Translations under genes and position numbers: made by a program
Notes under the pieces: model-generated
Seen by the model: only the letters and a program-made list of their open reading frames with translations
Database searches by the model: none
Told to the model about the DNA's origin: nothing
Origin: Caballeronia sp. dw_19
GTDB lineage: Bacteria; Pseudomonadota; Gammaproteobacteria; Burkholderiales; Burkholderiaceae
Direction: 5' to 3'
Length of the DNA stretch: 64,000 bases
Assembly: GCF_018449515.1 (NCBI RefSeq)
Contig: NZ_JAAVUQ010000012.1
Location: forward strand, 62,001 to 126,000
Shown: piece by piece, positions 53,111 to 62,492 of the stretch
Position numbering within the stretch: the first letter of the stretch is position 1
Layout: every line of letters begins with the position of its first letter

Positions 53111-54703
53111 ATGAACGATTTTTGGCAACACTGTTCCGCATTGCTGGAGCGCGAACTTACGCCACAGCAGTACGTCACATGGATCAAACCGCTGGCCCTC
53201 GTCGACTTCGATGCCGATGCGAGCACGCTGCGCATCGCCGCGCCCAACCGGTTCAAGCTCGACTGGGTGAAGAGCCAGTTTTCCGGGCGTATCGCCGATA
53301 TGGCCCGGGATTTCTGGCACGCACCCGTAGATATCCAGTTTGTTCTGGACCCCAAAGCCACCGCGCGCAAGGCGATGGGCGGCGCGCCTGCGCCGTCCGC
53401 TGCATCCATGCCCGCTGGCGCGCCGGCTTCCCAGCCCATGCAGCGCCCGGCGCCGCAGCCCGCCGAAAGAAGCAACGGCGGACACGCGAACGCGAGCGCC
53501 CACATCAACGCGCTCGCGGCGGAAGCCGCGCAGCACGCGCAATCGCTGCAACATAACGACCAGGCCGACAACGGCGATCTCGACCTGCCGAGCCTCGACG
53601 CCAACGAAGCTGCCGCAGCGCGCCGGACCTGGCGGCCGGGCGGCACGGCGTCGTCGAATGGGGAAAACGATTCGGCTTACGAGCGTTCGAAGCTCAATCC
53701 CGTCCTCACCTTCGATAACTTCGTCACCGGTAAAGCGAATCAACTCGCCCGTGCCGCCGCGATCCAGGTCGCCGATAACCCCGGCATTTCGTACAACCCG
53801 CTGTTCCTGTACGGCGGCGTGGGTCTGGGCAAGACCCACCTGATTCACGCAATCGGCAACCAGTTGCTGCAGGACAAGGCCGGCGCGCGCATTCGCTACA
53901 TCCATGCGGAGCAATACGTGTCGGACGTGGTGAAGGCCTACCAGCGCAAGGCTTTCGATGACTTCAAGCGTTACTACCATTCGCTCGACCTGCTGCTGAT
54001 CGACGATATCCAATTCTTCTCGGGCAAATCGCGGACGCAGGAAGAGTTTTTCTACGCGTTCGAGGCGCTGGTGGCGAACAAGGCGCAAGTGATCATCACG
54101 AGCGATACGTATCCGAAGGAGATTTCGGGTATCGATGACCGGCTGATTTCACGCTTCGACTCCGGCCTGACGGTCGCCATCGAACCGCCGGAGCTTGAAA
54201 TGCGCGTGGCCATCCTGATGCGCAAGGCGCAATCGGAAGGCGTGAGTTTGTCGGAGGATGTGGCATTTTTCGTCGCCAAGCATTTGCGCTCGAACGTGCG
54301 TGAACTCGAAGGCGCGTTGCGCAAGATCCTGGCGTTCTCCCGGTTCCACGGCCGCGAGATCTCGATCGAGTTGACCAAGGAAGCGCTGAAAGACCTGCTA
54401 ACGGTGCAGAACCGGCAGATATCGGTGGAAAACATCCAGAAGACAGCGGCGGATTTCTACAACATCAAAGTCGCCGACATGTATTCCAAGAAGCGGCCGG
54501 CGAACATCGCGCGGCCGCGTCAGATCGCCATGTATCTGGCGAAGGAGCTTACGCAGAAGAGTCTGCCGGAAATCGGCGAACTGTTCGGCGGCCGTGACCA
54601 CACCACGGTGCTGCACGCCGTGCGGAAAATTTCGGCGGAACGCGGCACGGACGCCCAGTTGAACCACGAACTGCACGTGCTCGAGCAAACGCTGAAAGGT
54701 TGA
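53111..54703 (+). CDS. dnaA: Chromosomal replication initiator DnaA
   Basis: 530 aa AAA+ initiator. Domain I is at 1-80 and a long Ala/Pro/Asn-rich domain II linker at about 80-195, which makes the protein longer than the E. coli one. Domain III has Walker A GGVGLGKTH, LLLIDDIQFF and the sensor region. Domain IV has the DNA-binding signature GRDHTTVLHAVRKI. It is the first gene of dnaA-dnaN-gyrB. Confidence 0.98.
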   Translation: MNDFWQHCSALLERELTPQQYVTWIKPLALVDFDADASTLRIAAPNRFKLDWVKSQFSGRIADMARDFWHAPVDIQFVLDPKATARKAMGGAPAPSAASMPAGAPASQPMQRPAPQPAERSNGGHANASAHINALAAEAAQHAQSLQHNDQADNGDLDLPSLDANEAAAARRTWRPGGTASSNGENDSAYERSKLNPVLTFDNFVTGKANQLARAAAIQVADNPGISYNPLFLYGGVGLGKTHLIHAIGNQLLQDKAGARIRYIHAEQYVSDVVKAYQRKAFDDFKRYYHSLDLLLIDDIQFFSGKSRTQEEFFYAFEALVANKAQVIITSDTYPKEISGIDDRLISRFDSGLTVAIEPPELEMRVAILMRKAQSEGVSLSEDVAFFVAKHLRSNVRELEGALRKILAFSRFHGREISIELTKEALKDLLTVQNRQISVENIQKTAADFYNIKVADMYSKKRPANIARPRQIAMYLAKELTQKSLPEIGELFGGRDHTTVLHAVRKISAERGTDAQLNHELHVLEQTLKG

Positions 54704-55178
54704 GCGTTCTGCGCACCGCACGATGCAAAAGACACTAAAGGTGCGGGAAAATGGCGGCTGTACGTGGGCGCCGGCGATGAACAGCCAGAAACCAACGCCG
54801 AATCAAAGCACCACGGTGCGGCCGGCGAAAACGCCTGGAACGGCCGCTGATGATCGTGCACTCGTCCGTTTGTCGCCTGCGCCGAAAAGCGCCACAAAAA
54901 GCGTCAAACAATGGGCCTGTTTATTGACGAAATTGCCCCCATTTTCAGGGAGCGGTCAGGTTTTGAGGCACAATACGGGTTTGACCGTCCAGCGGCGCTG
55001 GGCGGCGTTTTGGCGCAAGCCTGGCACGTGCGAGCGGTAATCGCCGCAAGCGCGTGACACGAGACCGTCCGAAGGTCATCCATGCGGTGGCAAACGCTTC
55101 TCAAAAAGCGGAGGCAAAAGTGGTGACGAATGCGGTGACACTCGCGGCGGGCGGCCGTCACATCAACGAAGGAACTCT
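54704..55178. other. dnaA-dnaN intergenic region
   Basis: 475 bp, unusually long for this pair. TTGACG near 54924 and CACAAT near 54969 are promoter-like but not properly spaced. dnaN probably has its own promoter here. No gene recognised. Confidence 0.4.
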
Positions 55179-56282
55179 ATGCAACTGGTCAAGACCGAAC
55201 GAGATAATCTCCTAAGGCCGCTGCAAACCGTGAGCGGAATCGTCGAACGCCGTCATACGTTGCCGATCCTCGCCAATTTGCTGATCACGAAGACTGGCGC
55301 CGACGTGTCGTTCCTCTCGACCGATCTCGAACTTCAGATCACCACGCGTGCCGACTTCGGCACGGGCAGCGATCAGGTCGCCACCACGGTCGCCGCGCGC
55401 AAGCTGCTTGACATCCTGCGCGCCATGCCGCCGGGTGAAGTGTCGCTCGATCTCACCGACAAGAAGCTGACGGTACGCTCCGGCAAAAGCCGCTTCGCGC
55501 TCCAGACGCTTGCTGCCGATGAGTTCCCGACCGTCAACCAAGCTACAGAGTTCGGCGCGAGCCTGTCGGTTCCGCAAAAGACCTTCCGGCAATTGCTCGG
55601 CATGGTCCACTTCGCCATGGCGCAGCAGGACATCCGCTATTACCTGAACGGCATGCTGCTGGTCGTCGACGGCGACCAGTTGATGGCAGTTGCAACGGAC
55701 GGCCACCGGCTCGCGTTTTCATCGATGAAAATCGAGGGATCGTTCGCGCGCCAGGAAGTGATCATCCCGCGCAAGACCATCCTTGAATTGCAGCGCCTGC
55801 TGGAAGACATTGACGACGCGCTGGTTATCGACATTGCCGCGAGCCAGGTCAAGTTCACGTTTGGTCAGGTGGAACTCGTATCCAAGCTGGTGGAAGGCAA
55901 GTTCCCGGACTTCCAGCGCGTGATCCCGAAGTCGCACAAGAACACGTTCCTGATCGGCCGTGAAGAATTGCAGCGTTCGCTGCAGCGTGCGGCCATTTTG
56001 ACGTCGGACAAGTTCAAGGGCGTGCGTTGCCTGATCGAGCCGGGCCAGTTGAAGATCATGTCGACCAACGCCGACCAGGAAGAAGCACAGGAAGAGCTGG
56101 AAATCGCGTATCAAGGCGACAGCGTGGACATCGGTTTCAACGTCACGTATCTGCTCGACGTGCTCGCGAACCTGAAGATCGACATGCTGCAAGTGAGTCT
56201 CGGCGACGCTAGCTCAAGCGCCTTGATCACGATTCCCGAGAACGACGAATTCAAATATGTGGTGATGCCAATGCGCATCTGA
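55179..56282 (+). CDS. dnaN: DNA polymerase III sliding clamp, beta subunit
   Basis: 367 aa, three clamp domains, normal length. Start MQLVKTERDNLLRPLQTVSG and end EFKYVVMPMRI match the family. GAAGGAA precedes the ATG. Confidence 0.98.
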   Translation: MQLVKTERDNLLRPLQTVSGIVERRHTLPILANLLITKTGADVSFLSTDLELQITTRADFGTGSDQVATTVAARKLLDILRAMPPGEVSLDLTDKKLTVRSGKSRFALQTLAADEFPTVNQATEFGASLSVPQKTFRQLLGMVHFAMAQQDIRYYLNGMLLVVDGDQLMAVATDGHRLAFSSMKIEGSFARQEVIIPRKTILELQRLLEDIDDALVIDIAASQVKFTFGQVELVSKLVEGKFPDFQRVIPKSHKNTFLIGREELQRSLQRAAILTSDKFKGVRCLIEPGQLKIMSTNADQEEAQEELEIAYQGDSVDIGFNVTYLLDVLANLKIDMLQVSLGDASSSALITIPENDEFKYVVMPMRI

Positions 56283-56304
56283 CGCGGCCAAAACTAAAAA
56301 CTTT

Positions 56305-56335
56305 CCAAGGGGCGCATTGCCCCTTTGGCATTTTT
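56305..56335 (+). terminator. Terminator after dnaN
   Basis: CCAAGGGGC pairs with GCCCCTTTGG (one bulge), followed by CATTTTT. It would partly separate dnaN from gyrB. Confidence 0.7.
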
Positions 56336-56429
56336 AAGGTGTTTCGAAAAGTCTCATGCAGCGACCGCGCAGCAACCCCGCAGTGACCCAGTAGCGACCC
56401 CGTAGTGACGCAGAACCGGAAAAAAACCC

Positions 56430-58901
56430 ATGACTGAAAACCCAATTTCGCAACCCGACAATGCTTATGGCGCATCCTCCATTCAGATCCTTGAGGGTCT
56501 GGAGGCGGTCCGCAAGAGGCCGGGTATGTATATCGGCGATACGTCGGATGGCACGGGTCTGCACCACCTCGTTTTCGAAGTGCTGGACAACTCGATCGAC
56601 GAAGCGCTCGCCGGACATTGCAACGACATCCACGTCACCATTCACGCTGACAACTCCATCTCCGTGACCGACAACGGCCGTGGCGTGCCGACCGGCCTGA
56701 AGCTCGACGACAAGCACGATCCGAAGCGCAGCGCCGCCGAAATCGTGATGACCGAGTTGCACGCCGGCGGCAAGTTCGACCAGAACAGCTACAAGGTGTC
56801 GGGCGGCTTGCACGGCGTGGGTGTGTCGTGCGTGAACGGCCTGTCCGAATGGCTGCGCCTCACCGTGCGCCGCGACGGCAAGAAGCACTTCATGGAGTTT
56901 CATCGTGGCGTGGTGCAGAACCGTGAGCTCGTGACCGAAGACGGCATCACGTACTCGCCTATGCCCGTGGTTGGAGATACCGAAAACCGCGGCACCGAAG
57001 TCCATTTCATGCCCGACATCACCATTTTCGGCAACGTGGAATTTCACTACGACATCCTCGCCAAGCGTATGCGCGAATTGTCGTTCCTGAATAACGGCGT
57101 GCGGATTCGCCTGACCGACCAGCGTGACGGCAAGGAAGACGATTTCGCGTTTATCGGCGGCGTGAAAGGTTTTGTTGAATACATCAACAAAGCGAAGCAA
57201 GTGCTGCATCCGAACGTGTTTCACGCGATTGGCGAGAAGGACAACGTCACGGTCGAAGTGGCCATGCAGTGGAACGACAGCTACAACGAAAGCGTGCTGT
57301 GCTTCACGAACAACATTCCGCAGCGCGACGGCGGGACGCACCTGACCGGCCTGCGCGCGGCCATGACGCGGGTGCTGAACAAGTACATCACCGATCACGA
57401 TATCGCGAAGAAAGCGAAGATCGAGACGAGCGGCGACGACATGCGTGAAGGTTTGTCGTGCGTGTTGTCCGTGAAGGTGCCCGAGCCGAAGTTCAGTTCG
57501 CAGACGAAGGACAAGCTGGTGTCGTCGGAAGTGCGCGCGCCGGTGGAAGACGTGGTTGCCAAGGCGCTCGAGGAGTTCCTGCAGGAAACGCCGAACGACG
57601 CGAAGATCATCACGAACAAGATTATCGATGCAGCGCGGGCTCGCGACGCCGCGCGTAAAGCGCGTGAAATGACGCGGCGTAAAGGCGTGCTCGACGGCGT
57701 TGGTTTGCCGGGCAAGCTGGCCGATTGTCAGGAGAAGGATCCGGCGAAGTCGGAGATTTACATCGTCGAGGGCGACTCGGCAGGCGGATCGGCGAAGCAA
57801 GGGCGTGACCGGAAGTTCCAGGCCATCCTGCCGTTGCGCGGCAAGGTGCTGAACGTGGAGCGCGCGCGTTTCGACAAGCTGATTTCATCGGAGCAGATCG
57901 TGACGCTGGTCACGGCGCTCGGGACCGGGTTGGGTAAGGACGACTACAACCTTGAGAAGCTGCGCTATCACCGCATCATCATCATGACCGACGCGGACGT
58001 GGACGGTGCGCACATCCGTACGCTGCTGTTGACGTTCTTTTATCGGCAGATGCCGGAGATTGTGGAACGCGGGTTTATTTATATCGCGCAACCGCCGCTT
58101 TACAAGATCAAGGCGGGTAAGGACGAGCGGTATCTGAAGGACACGCACGAGCTGAATCAGCATATGTTGAAGCTCGCATTGCAGGGCTCGGAGTTGACTG
58201 CTGCTGAGGGCGCGACACCGATTACCGGCGATGCCCTCGGTGAATTGGCGCGTGCCTATTTGCTCGCGCAAGCGGTGGTGGATCGTCTCAGCCGGTTTTA
58301 CGACGTCAATGCGCTTGGCGCGGTGATGGATGGCATCGAGCTGGACTTGTCGACGCAAGAATCCACCGTTGCTTCGGCTGCCGCTTTGCAGGCGGCTTTG
58401 CGTGCCGATCCGTTGAAGCCGGAAGTGACGGTCGAGCCGGCTTACGACGCGGTGCGCGAGATCCGGTCGCTGCATATCAATCGCCGGCATCACGGGAACG
58501 TGAAGGTTTCGGTTATCGATGAAGACTTCCAACTGACTGCGGATTACAAGCAACTGCAGACGACCGCGAATACGTTCAAGGGTTTGATCGGACCGGGAGC
58601 GATGATCAAGCGCGGCGAGCGGTCGATGGCGGTGACTGACTTCAAGAGCGCGATGAAATGGTTGATCGCGGATGCGGAGCGTAACGTAACCAAGCAGCGG
58701 TATAAGGGCTTGGGCGAAATGAACCCGTCGCAGCTGTGGGAAACGACGATGGATCCGACCGTAAGGCGTTTGTTGCGCGTTCAGATTGAAGACGCAATTG
58801 CAGCCGATGGGATCTTTACGACGCTGATGGGCGATGACGTTGAACCGCGTCGCGCGTTTATTGAATCGAACGCGTTGCGGGCGGGGAATATTGACGTTTG
58901 A
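56430..58901 (+). CDS. gyrB: DNA gyrase subunit B
   Basis: 823 aa ATPase subunit of gyrase. The GHKL ATPase start (EGLEAVRKRPGMYIGDT), the TOPRIM segment (VEGDSAGGSAKQGRD; MTDADVDGAHI) and the C-terminal QLWETTMDP are complete. The length is usual for beta-proteobacteria. Codon use shifts mildly toward AT at the 3' end. Confidence 0.98.
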   Translation: MTENPISQPDNAYGASSIQILEGLEAVRKRPGMYIGDTSDGTGLHHLVFEVLDNSIDEALAGHCNDIHVTIHADNSISVTDNGRGVPTGLKLDDKHDPKRSAAEIVMTELHAGGKFDQNSYKVSGGLHGVGVSCVNGLSEWLRLTVRRDGKKHFMEFHRGVVQNRELVTEDGITYSPMPVVGDTENRGTEVHFMPDITIFGNVEFHYDILAKRMRELSFLNNGVRIRLTDQRDGKEDDFAFIGGVKGFVEYINKAKQVLHPNVFHAIGEKDNVTVEVAMQWNDSYNESVLCFTNNIPQRDGGTHLTGLRAAMTRVLNKYITDHDIAKKAKIETSGDDMREGLSCVLSVKVPEPKFSSQTKDKLVSSEVRAPVEDVVAKALEEFLQETPNDAKIITNKIIDAARARDAARKAREMTRRKGVLDGVGLPGKLADCQEKDPAKSEIYIVEGDSAGGSAKQGRDRKFQAILPLRGKVLNVERARFDKLISSEQIVTLVTALGTGLGKDDYNLEKLRYHRIIIMTDADVDGAHIRTLLLTFFYRQMPEIVERGFIYIAQPPLYKIKAGKDERYLKDTHELNQHMLKLALQGSELTAAEGATPITGDALGELARAYLLAQAVVDRLSRFYDVNALGAVMDGIELDLSTQESTVASAAALQAALRADPLKPEVTVEPAYDAVREIRSLHINRRHHGNVKVSVIDEDFQLTADYKQLQTTANTFKGLIGPGAMIKRGERSMAVTDFKSAMKWLIADAERNVTKQRYKGLGEMNPSQLWETTMDPTVRRLLRVQIEDAIAADGIFTTLMGDDVEPRRAFIESNALRAGNIDV

Positions 58902-58952
58902 GATTGTGACTATCTTGAGATAGTCGGCAGGACAATCAACAACTCGCTTGAA

Positions 58953-58988
58953 AAAAGCCAGTCACATCTTTGGATGTGACTGGCTTTT
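58953..58988 (+). terminator. gyrB Rho-independent terminator
   Basis: A 16 bp perfect stem with a TTTG loop (AGCCAGTCACATC against GATGTGACTGGCT plus flanking A and T runs). A smaller stem GACTATCT/AGATAGTC lies just before it. Confidence 0.92.
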
Positions 58989-59166
58989 GTTTGTGGGCCT
59001 CGGCATAGCCACGATCCCGGCAGTGCAGCGACGATATAGCCCCTCTTGCTTGTCGCCTCAGACAACGGCATTCCAGAAGTACCAAGGTACAGAAATATTG
59101 TCGATTTCTATGGATTCCGAACTTATTTCTTGCAAACGTTTATCTCGAAAATGAGAATGCCCCTTC

Positions 59167-60321
59167 ATGGCGGTGCTTATCGCCAAATCATATGGGGACA
59201 ATAAGGTGGATTTCATCGACGAAGTTAGAGCGCTCGCATCTCGTGTCGGACTCGCCAAAGATTTGTTACAAACTGAAGAGGCCACTAAGAATGCCATGGT
59301 GATGCCGTTTATTCAGCTGTTGGGGTACAACGTATTTGATCCGCTGGAGGTGACGCCGGAGCTTATTGCGGACGTCGGAACCAAAAAGGGTGAAAAGGTC
59401 GACTATGCAATCTTGAAGGATGGCCGACCCATCATGCTGTTTGAATGTAAGAAAAGCGGTGCTGACTTACATATCAACCACGCTAGTCAACTCTTTCGCT
59501 ACTTCCATTCCACGGAAGCGCGATTCGGCGTATTGACCAACGGTACCGTGTATAAGTTTTTCACTGATCTCGAAAAACCGAACATGATGGACGACAAGCC
59601 GTTTTTTGAGTTCAACATTCTGGATTTTCGTGACCAGGACGTCGACGAGTTAAAGAAATTTGCCAAGACCATCTTCGATCTCGAAATCATACTCACCACT
59701 GCAAATCACCTGAAATACACCCGCTCTATTCAGAACACGTTGAGCACCTGGATGTTCAACCCACCTGAGGAGTTTGTTCGTCTCGCGTCGGCTGAGTTTT
59801 TGATTGGCAAGCACTTTAAAAATGCAGTCAAGGACCTGTTCACGGAAGTCACCAAGCAGGCATTTCAGCAACTCGTGAGTGACAAGATCAACGAGCGACT
59901 AAAAGGGGCCATGACTCCAGAGCTAAGTATCCCTTCAGCGGTACAGGTAAACATCACTGAGACTACCCCCGAGTCGGATCAGGTGTTCACTACCTCGGAG
60001 ACAGAATTGGAAGCGTTCCAGATCATACGAGCCATCCTTCGCCCGGTCGTGAAGCCCGGCCGCATTTTCATACGCGTCTCGGCAAGCTATTGCGCAATCC
60101 TATTCGACGACAACAATCGCAAGCCGATCTGTCGACTAAGGTTCAACAACGAAAGCCGTCTAGTCGTGGGCTTTTTCAACGAAAACAAAGAGGAAGAAAG
60201 AGTTCCTATTGTCAATCTTGATCAGCTTTTCGACTTTGGCGAACGCCTCCAGGCGTGCGTCGGGGCTTACTTGAAGTCAGCACCGGTCAAAGAAAACGTT
60301 AGTGACGTAGTGGCTGTTTGA
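59167..60321 (+). CDS. Stand-alone HsdR-N-type restriction endonuclease-like protein
   Basis: 384 aa. The first ~170 residues resemble the N-terminal nuclease domain of type I restriction R subunits: MPFIQLLGYNVFDPLEV and the PD-(D/E)XK core VDYAILKDG...FECKKSG (Asp near 79, Glu-x-Lys near 94-96), then SQLFRYFHSTEARFGVLTNG. The helicase motor of HsdR is absent; the C-terminal half is an uncharacterised domain. No methylase or specificity subunit is nearby. GC is clearly lower than in gyrB, so it is probably acquired; a defence role is possible but unproven. Confidence 0.82.
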   Translation: MAVLIAKSYGDNKVDFIDEVRALASRVGLAKDLLQTEEATKNAMVMPFIQLLGYNVFDPLEVTPELIADVGTKKGEKVDYAILKDGRPIMLFECKKSGADLHINHASQLFRYFHSTEARFGVLTNGTVYKFFTDLEKPNMMDDKPFFEFNILDFRDQDVDELKKFAKTIFDLEIILTTANHLKYTRSIQNTLSTWMFNPPEEFVRLASAEFLIGKHFKNAVKDLFTEVTKQAFQQLVSDKINERLKGAMTPELSIPSAVQVNITETTPESDQVFTTSETELEAFQIIRAILRPVVKPGRIFIRVSASYCAILFDDNNRKPICRLRFNNESRLVVGFFNENKEEERVPIVNLDQLFDFGERLQACVGAYLKSAPVKENVSDVVAV

Positions 60322-60342
60322 AAGAACGTTGTCTCATTCGAA

Positions 60343-60380
60343 CGGCTTGACGAAGGGCAGACTGCCAAGCCGTCAAGCCG
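60343..60380. repeat. Perfect 10 bp inverted repeat between convergent genes
   Basis: CGGCTTGACG (60343-60352) and CGTCAAGCCG (60371-60380) with an 18-base loop, just after the nuclease stop. No T-run. It may end transcription or protect the 3' end. Confidence 0.5.
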
Positions 60381-60524
60381 GTTGAATGACATTGATGGGT
60401 TGTGTCCCATAGAGTTGTCTGCGCCCTGCCGGTACTCCGGACGCATGATGGGTAGAACGAGAGAGACGTTGATTAGCCCGGCCAGTAAGCCCTTCAAGTG
60501 AGGAGAGGGCGCTTTCGCAATGAC

Positions 60525-62036
60525 TCACAGGGAAGAGTTCCCCATCCGCGGGGTGTCTTCGGACCCGACCTCAAGCACCGCTTTCGTTGCCTTCTCGATA
60601 GCCTCGAACACAGCCTCCGGTACGATTCCGACGAACTGTTTGCGGCGGTTTTTCGAGACCACGCCGCCGTTGTCCAGACACATCATCACGAGCGTCGAGA
60701 GCGTACTGCCGCGTACATCGAAGCGGTCATTCACGGCGCGCAACACCGTGTCGTAGTGACGAAGAAACTGCGTCTCGCGCCGCAACTCGACTTCAAGGGC
60801 TTCATCTGCCATTCGCAGGACGAATTCAACAGCCGACGTGGCGTCCCAGTACCGGTACATGGAAGGATCGCCAAGAAACTCGAACTCAAAGTTTGCGTCG
60901 TCGATCCAGAGGACTCGCCAATGCTCGCGCAGAGGCTTGGAAAAACCCTGGAGTGCTTCCAGGTACGCCAGCTCATGACGCTTCATCGCGATCGAAACGG
61001 GGAGCAACAGTCCGTGTTGAAGTTTCGTGGACGAGCACAACGCTTGATGAATGAGAAAGCGTGAAAGCCTGCCGTTGCCATCCATGAAGGGATGGAGGAA
61101 CACGAAGCCGAATGAAGAAATACTTGCCGCAACGATTGGATCAATCTGAGTCGGAGCGGCATTCGCAAACGCCATCCATTCGTCCATCAGTTCAGGCAGC
61201 ATCTCGGGAGGAGGAGGGACGTACGTCACCCCGGCCGCACCTCGCAGGCCGTTTTGCAGATGATTCTGCTGGCTCCGATATCCCGCGGCCTGTTCGAGCG
61301 GATTGGTGACGCAGATATTCTGCAACTCGACCAGATACTCCTCATTCAACGGGTGGCGTTCATGAGCCTGCCGCAAAAGCGCCACGAAGCGGCGCGCCTT
61401 GTCTTCGGAGGGGGATTCTTTCTCAATGGCGAACGAATCCTGCGTCTCGTGAAGATAGGCCCAGTTGATAGCCCGATCCATCATCTCGGCCGGCAGTGAC
61501 GCCATGAATTCTTGGGCGCGACCAAGAATGTCTGAATCCAGCAGACTAACGATCGCAGGTGTTTGTTCGACCGTTGCGCAATAGCGTAACGACCCGAGTC
61601 CGTTGAAATCGACGCGCCAACGTGCATTGCGGACCGAAGGGCCAGTTATGTAGCGCTCCGAGTCGAAGAGTCCGACGGCTGCGCCGCCAACCGCGGGGGC
61701 GTCGGGTAGCCGCTCGCCAGTGAACGCCTCCCAGAGAAAGCAGGCTTTTCGGATAAAAATGCCGTTTGGCGCACGCTTTAGTTCCGCGATCAGAATGTCT
61801 GCGCTAATCGTCGGCAATGCTTGCGCGAGAATACCTAAGTTGGTGCCCTCGTGTTTCAGCGCGAACAGGACATGCTCAAGGTAGGCGTCGTCAGGCGGCG
61901 CAATATGCCGCGGTACCGCCAGGCATCCGTTGATCTCCGTCAAACGGGTAACTGGCTTGATGAGCGCAGGCCGTCGCGGCGCTTGCGCGCCTGCGGCCAG
62001 CTTCTGGTGTAAGTATTGATAGCCAACGGCCGTCAT
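60525..62036 (-). CDS. Fic-domain protein (probable AMP transferase)
   Basis: 503 aa. The Fic motif HPFMDGNGRLSR is complete, with the catalytic His near residue 315. Upstream is a Fic N-terminal region; a SFAIEK stretch near residue 200 sits where the inhibitory (S/T)xxxE(G/N) helix of self-inhibited Fic proteins is expected, with Lys in place of Gly/Asn. A helical C-terminus of ~150 residues follows. GGAG lies shortly before the ATG at 62036. Fic enzymes usually AMPylate proteins; the target is unknown. The repeat array just upstream is its likely control region. Confidence 0.9.
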   Translation of the reverse strand: MTAVGYQYLHQKLAAGAQAPRRPALIKPVTRLTEINGCLAVPRHIAPPDDAYLEHVLFALKHEGTNLGILAQALPTISADILIAELKRAPNGIFIRKACFLWEAFTGERLPDAPAVGGAAVGLFDSERYITGPSVRNARWRVDFNGLGSLRYCATVEQTPAIVSLLDSDILGRAQEFMASLPAEMMDRAINWAYLHETQDSFAIEKESPSEDKARRFVALLRQAHERHPLNEEYLVELQNICVTNPLEQAAGYRSQQNHLQNGLRGAAGVTYVPPPPEMLPELMDEWMAFANAAPTQIDPIVAASISSFGFVFLHPFMDGNGRLSRFLIHQALCSSTKLQHGLLLPVSIAMKRHELAYLEALQGFSKPLREHWRVLWIDDANFEFEFLGDPSMYRYWDATSAVEFVLRMADEALEVELRRETQFLRHYDTVLRAVNDRFDVRGSTLSTLVMMCLDNGGVVSKNRRKQFVGIVPEAVFEAIEKATKAVLEVGSEDTPRMGNSSL

Positions 62037-62070
62037 CCTGGCTCCATAAAAAATTTGCAAACACAGGGGC

Positions 62071-62240
62071 GCGTGCAGATTTTCTTATCCGAACACAGAT
62101 TTTCTTACGAATCGGCCCTCCGTGCCATTTTTTCTTACGAAGGCAGCTCAAAACCCGCAAAATCCAGTGGCGCCGCAGATTTTCTTATCCGCACACAGAT
62201 TTTTTTACGATTCGCCATCCTTTCTCAGATTTTCTTATGA
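62071..62240. repeat. Phased repeat array upstream of fic
   Basis: Six copies of CAGATTTTCTTAYSN begin at 62076, 62096, 62126, 62176, 62196 and 62226 (third and fifth copies imperfect). The steps are 20, 30, 50, 20 and 30 bp: two triplets with the same internal spacing exactly 100 bp apart. All steps are multiples of 10 bp, so the sites lie on one face of the helix. They begin about 40 bp upstream of the fic start codon. Confidence 0.85.
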
Positions 62241-62492
62241 CGGGCGAGGCTCGCTAGCCGGCCGCTTCAGTGCGCATAGGATTCGTGTGGATTAGCTAAA
62301 GCCAAGTCACGTGCGAGTCCCGCGGCTACCGGCACCCGTTGATTACACGCCGCGAAATTGTGAAAAACGATCTCAAGCGTCGGCAATGGGCATCGCTCCA
62401 TATAAAGTCCACGGTTACCTCCGAGCAGTTCGGCGCTGCGGCACAAGCGCGCGTACGAACAATGCCCGTTCGCTAATAACCGATAAGACTTC
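62241..62492. other. Intergenic region between the fic array and the TPR protein gene
   Basis: About 250 bp that must hold the promoter of the rightward gene and perhaps that of fic. No clear -35/-10 pair is seen. Confidence 0.35.

Noticed and set aside
56334..57800. 488-codon frame antisense to gyrB
   Set aside because: Typical high-GC shadow frame; gyrB is unmistakable.
62016..62240. Frames running through the fic upstream array
   Set aside because: Repeat-derived Lys/Arg/Phe-rich peptides; the constant helical spacing argues for a DNA site, not a coding sequence.
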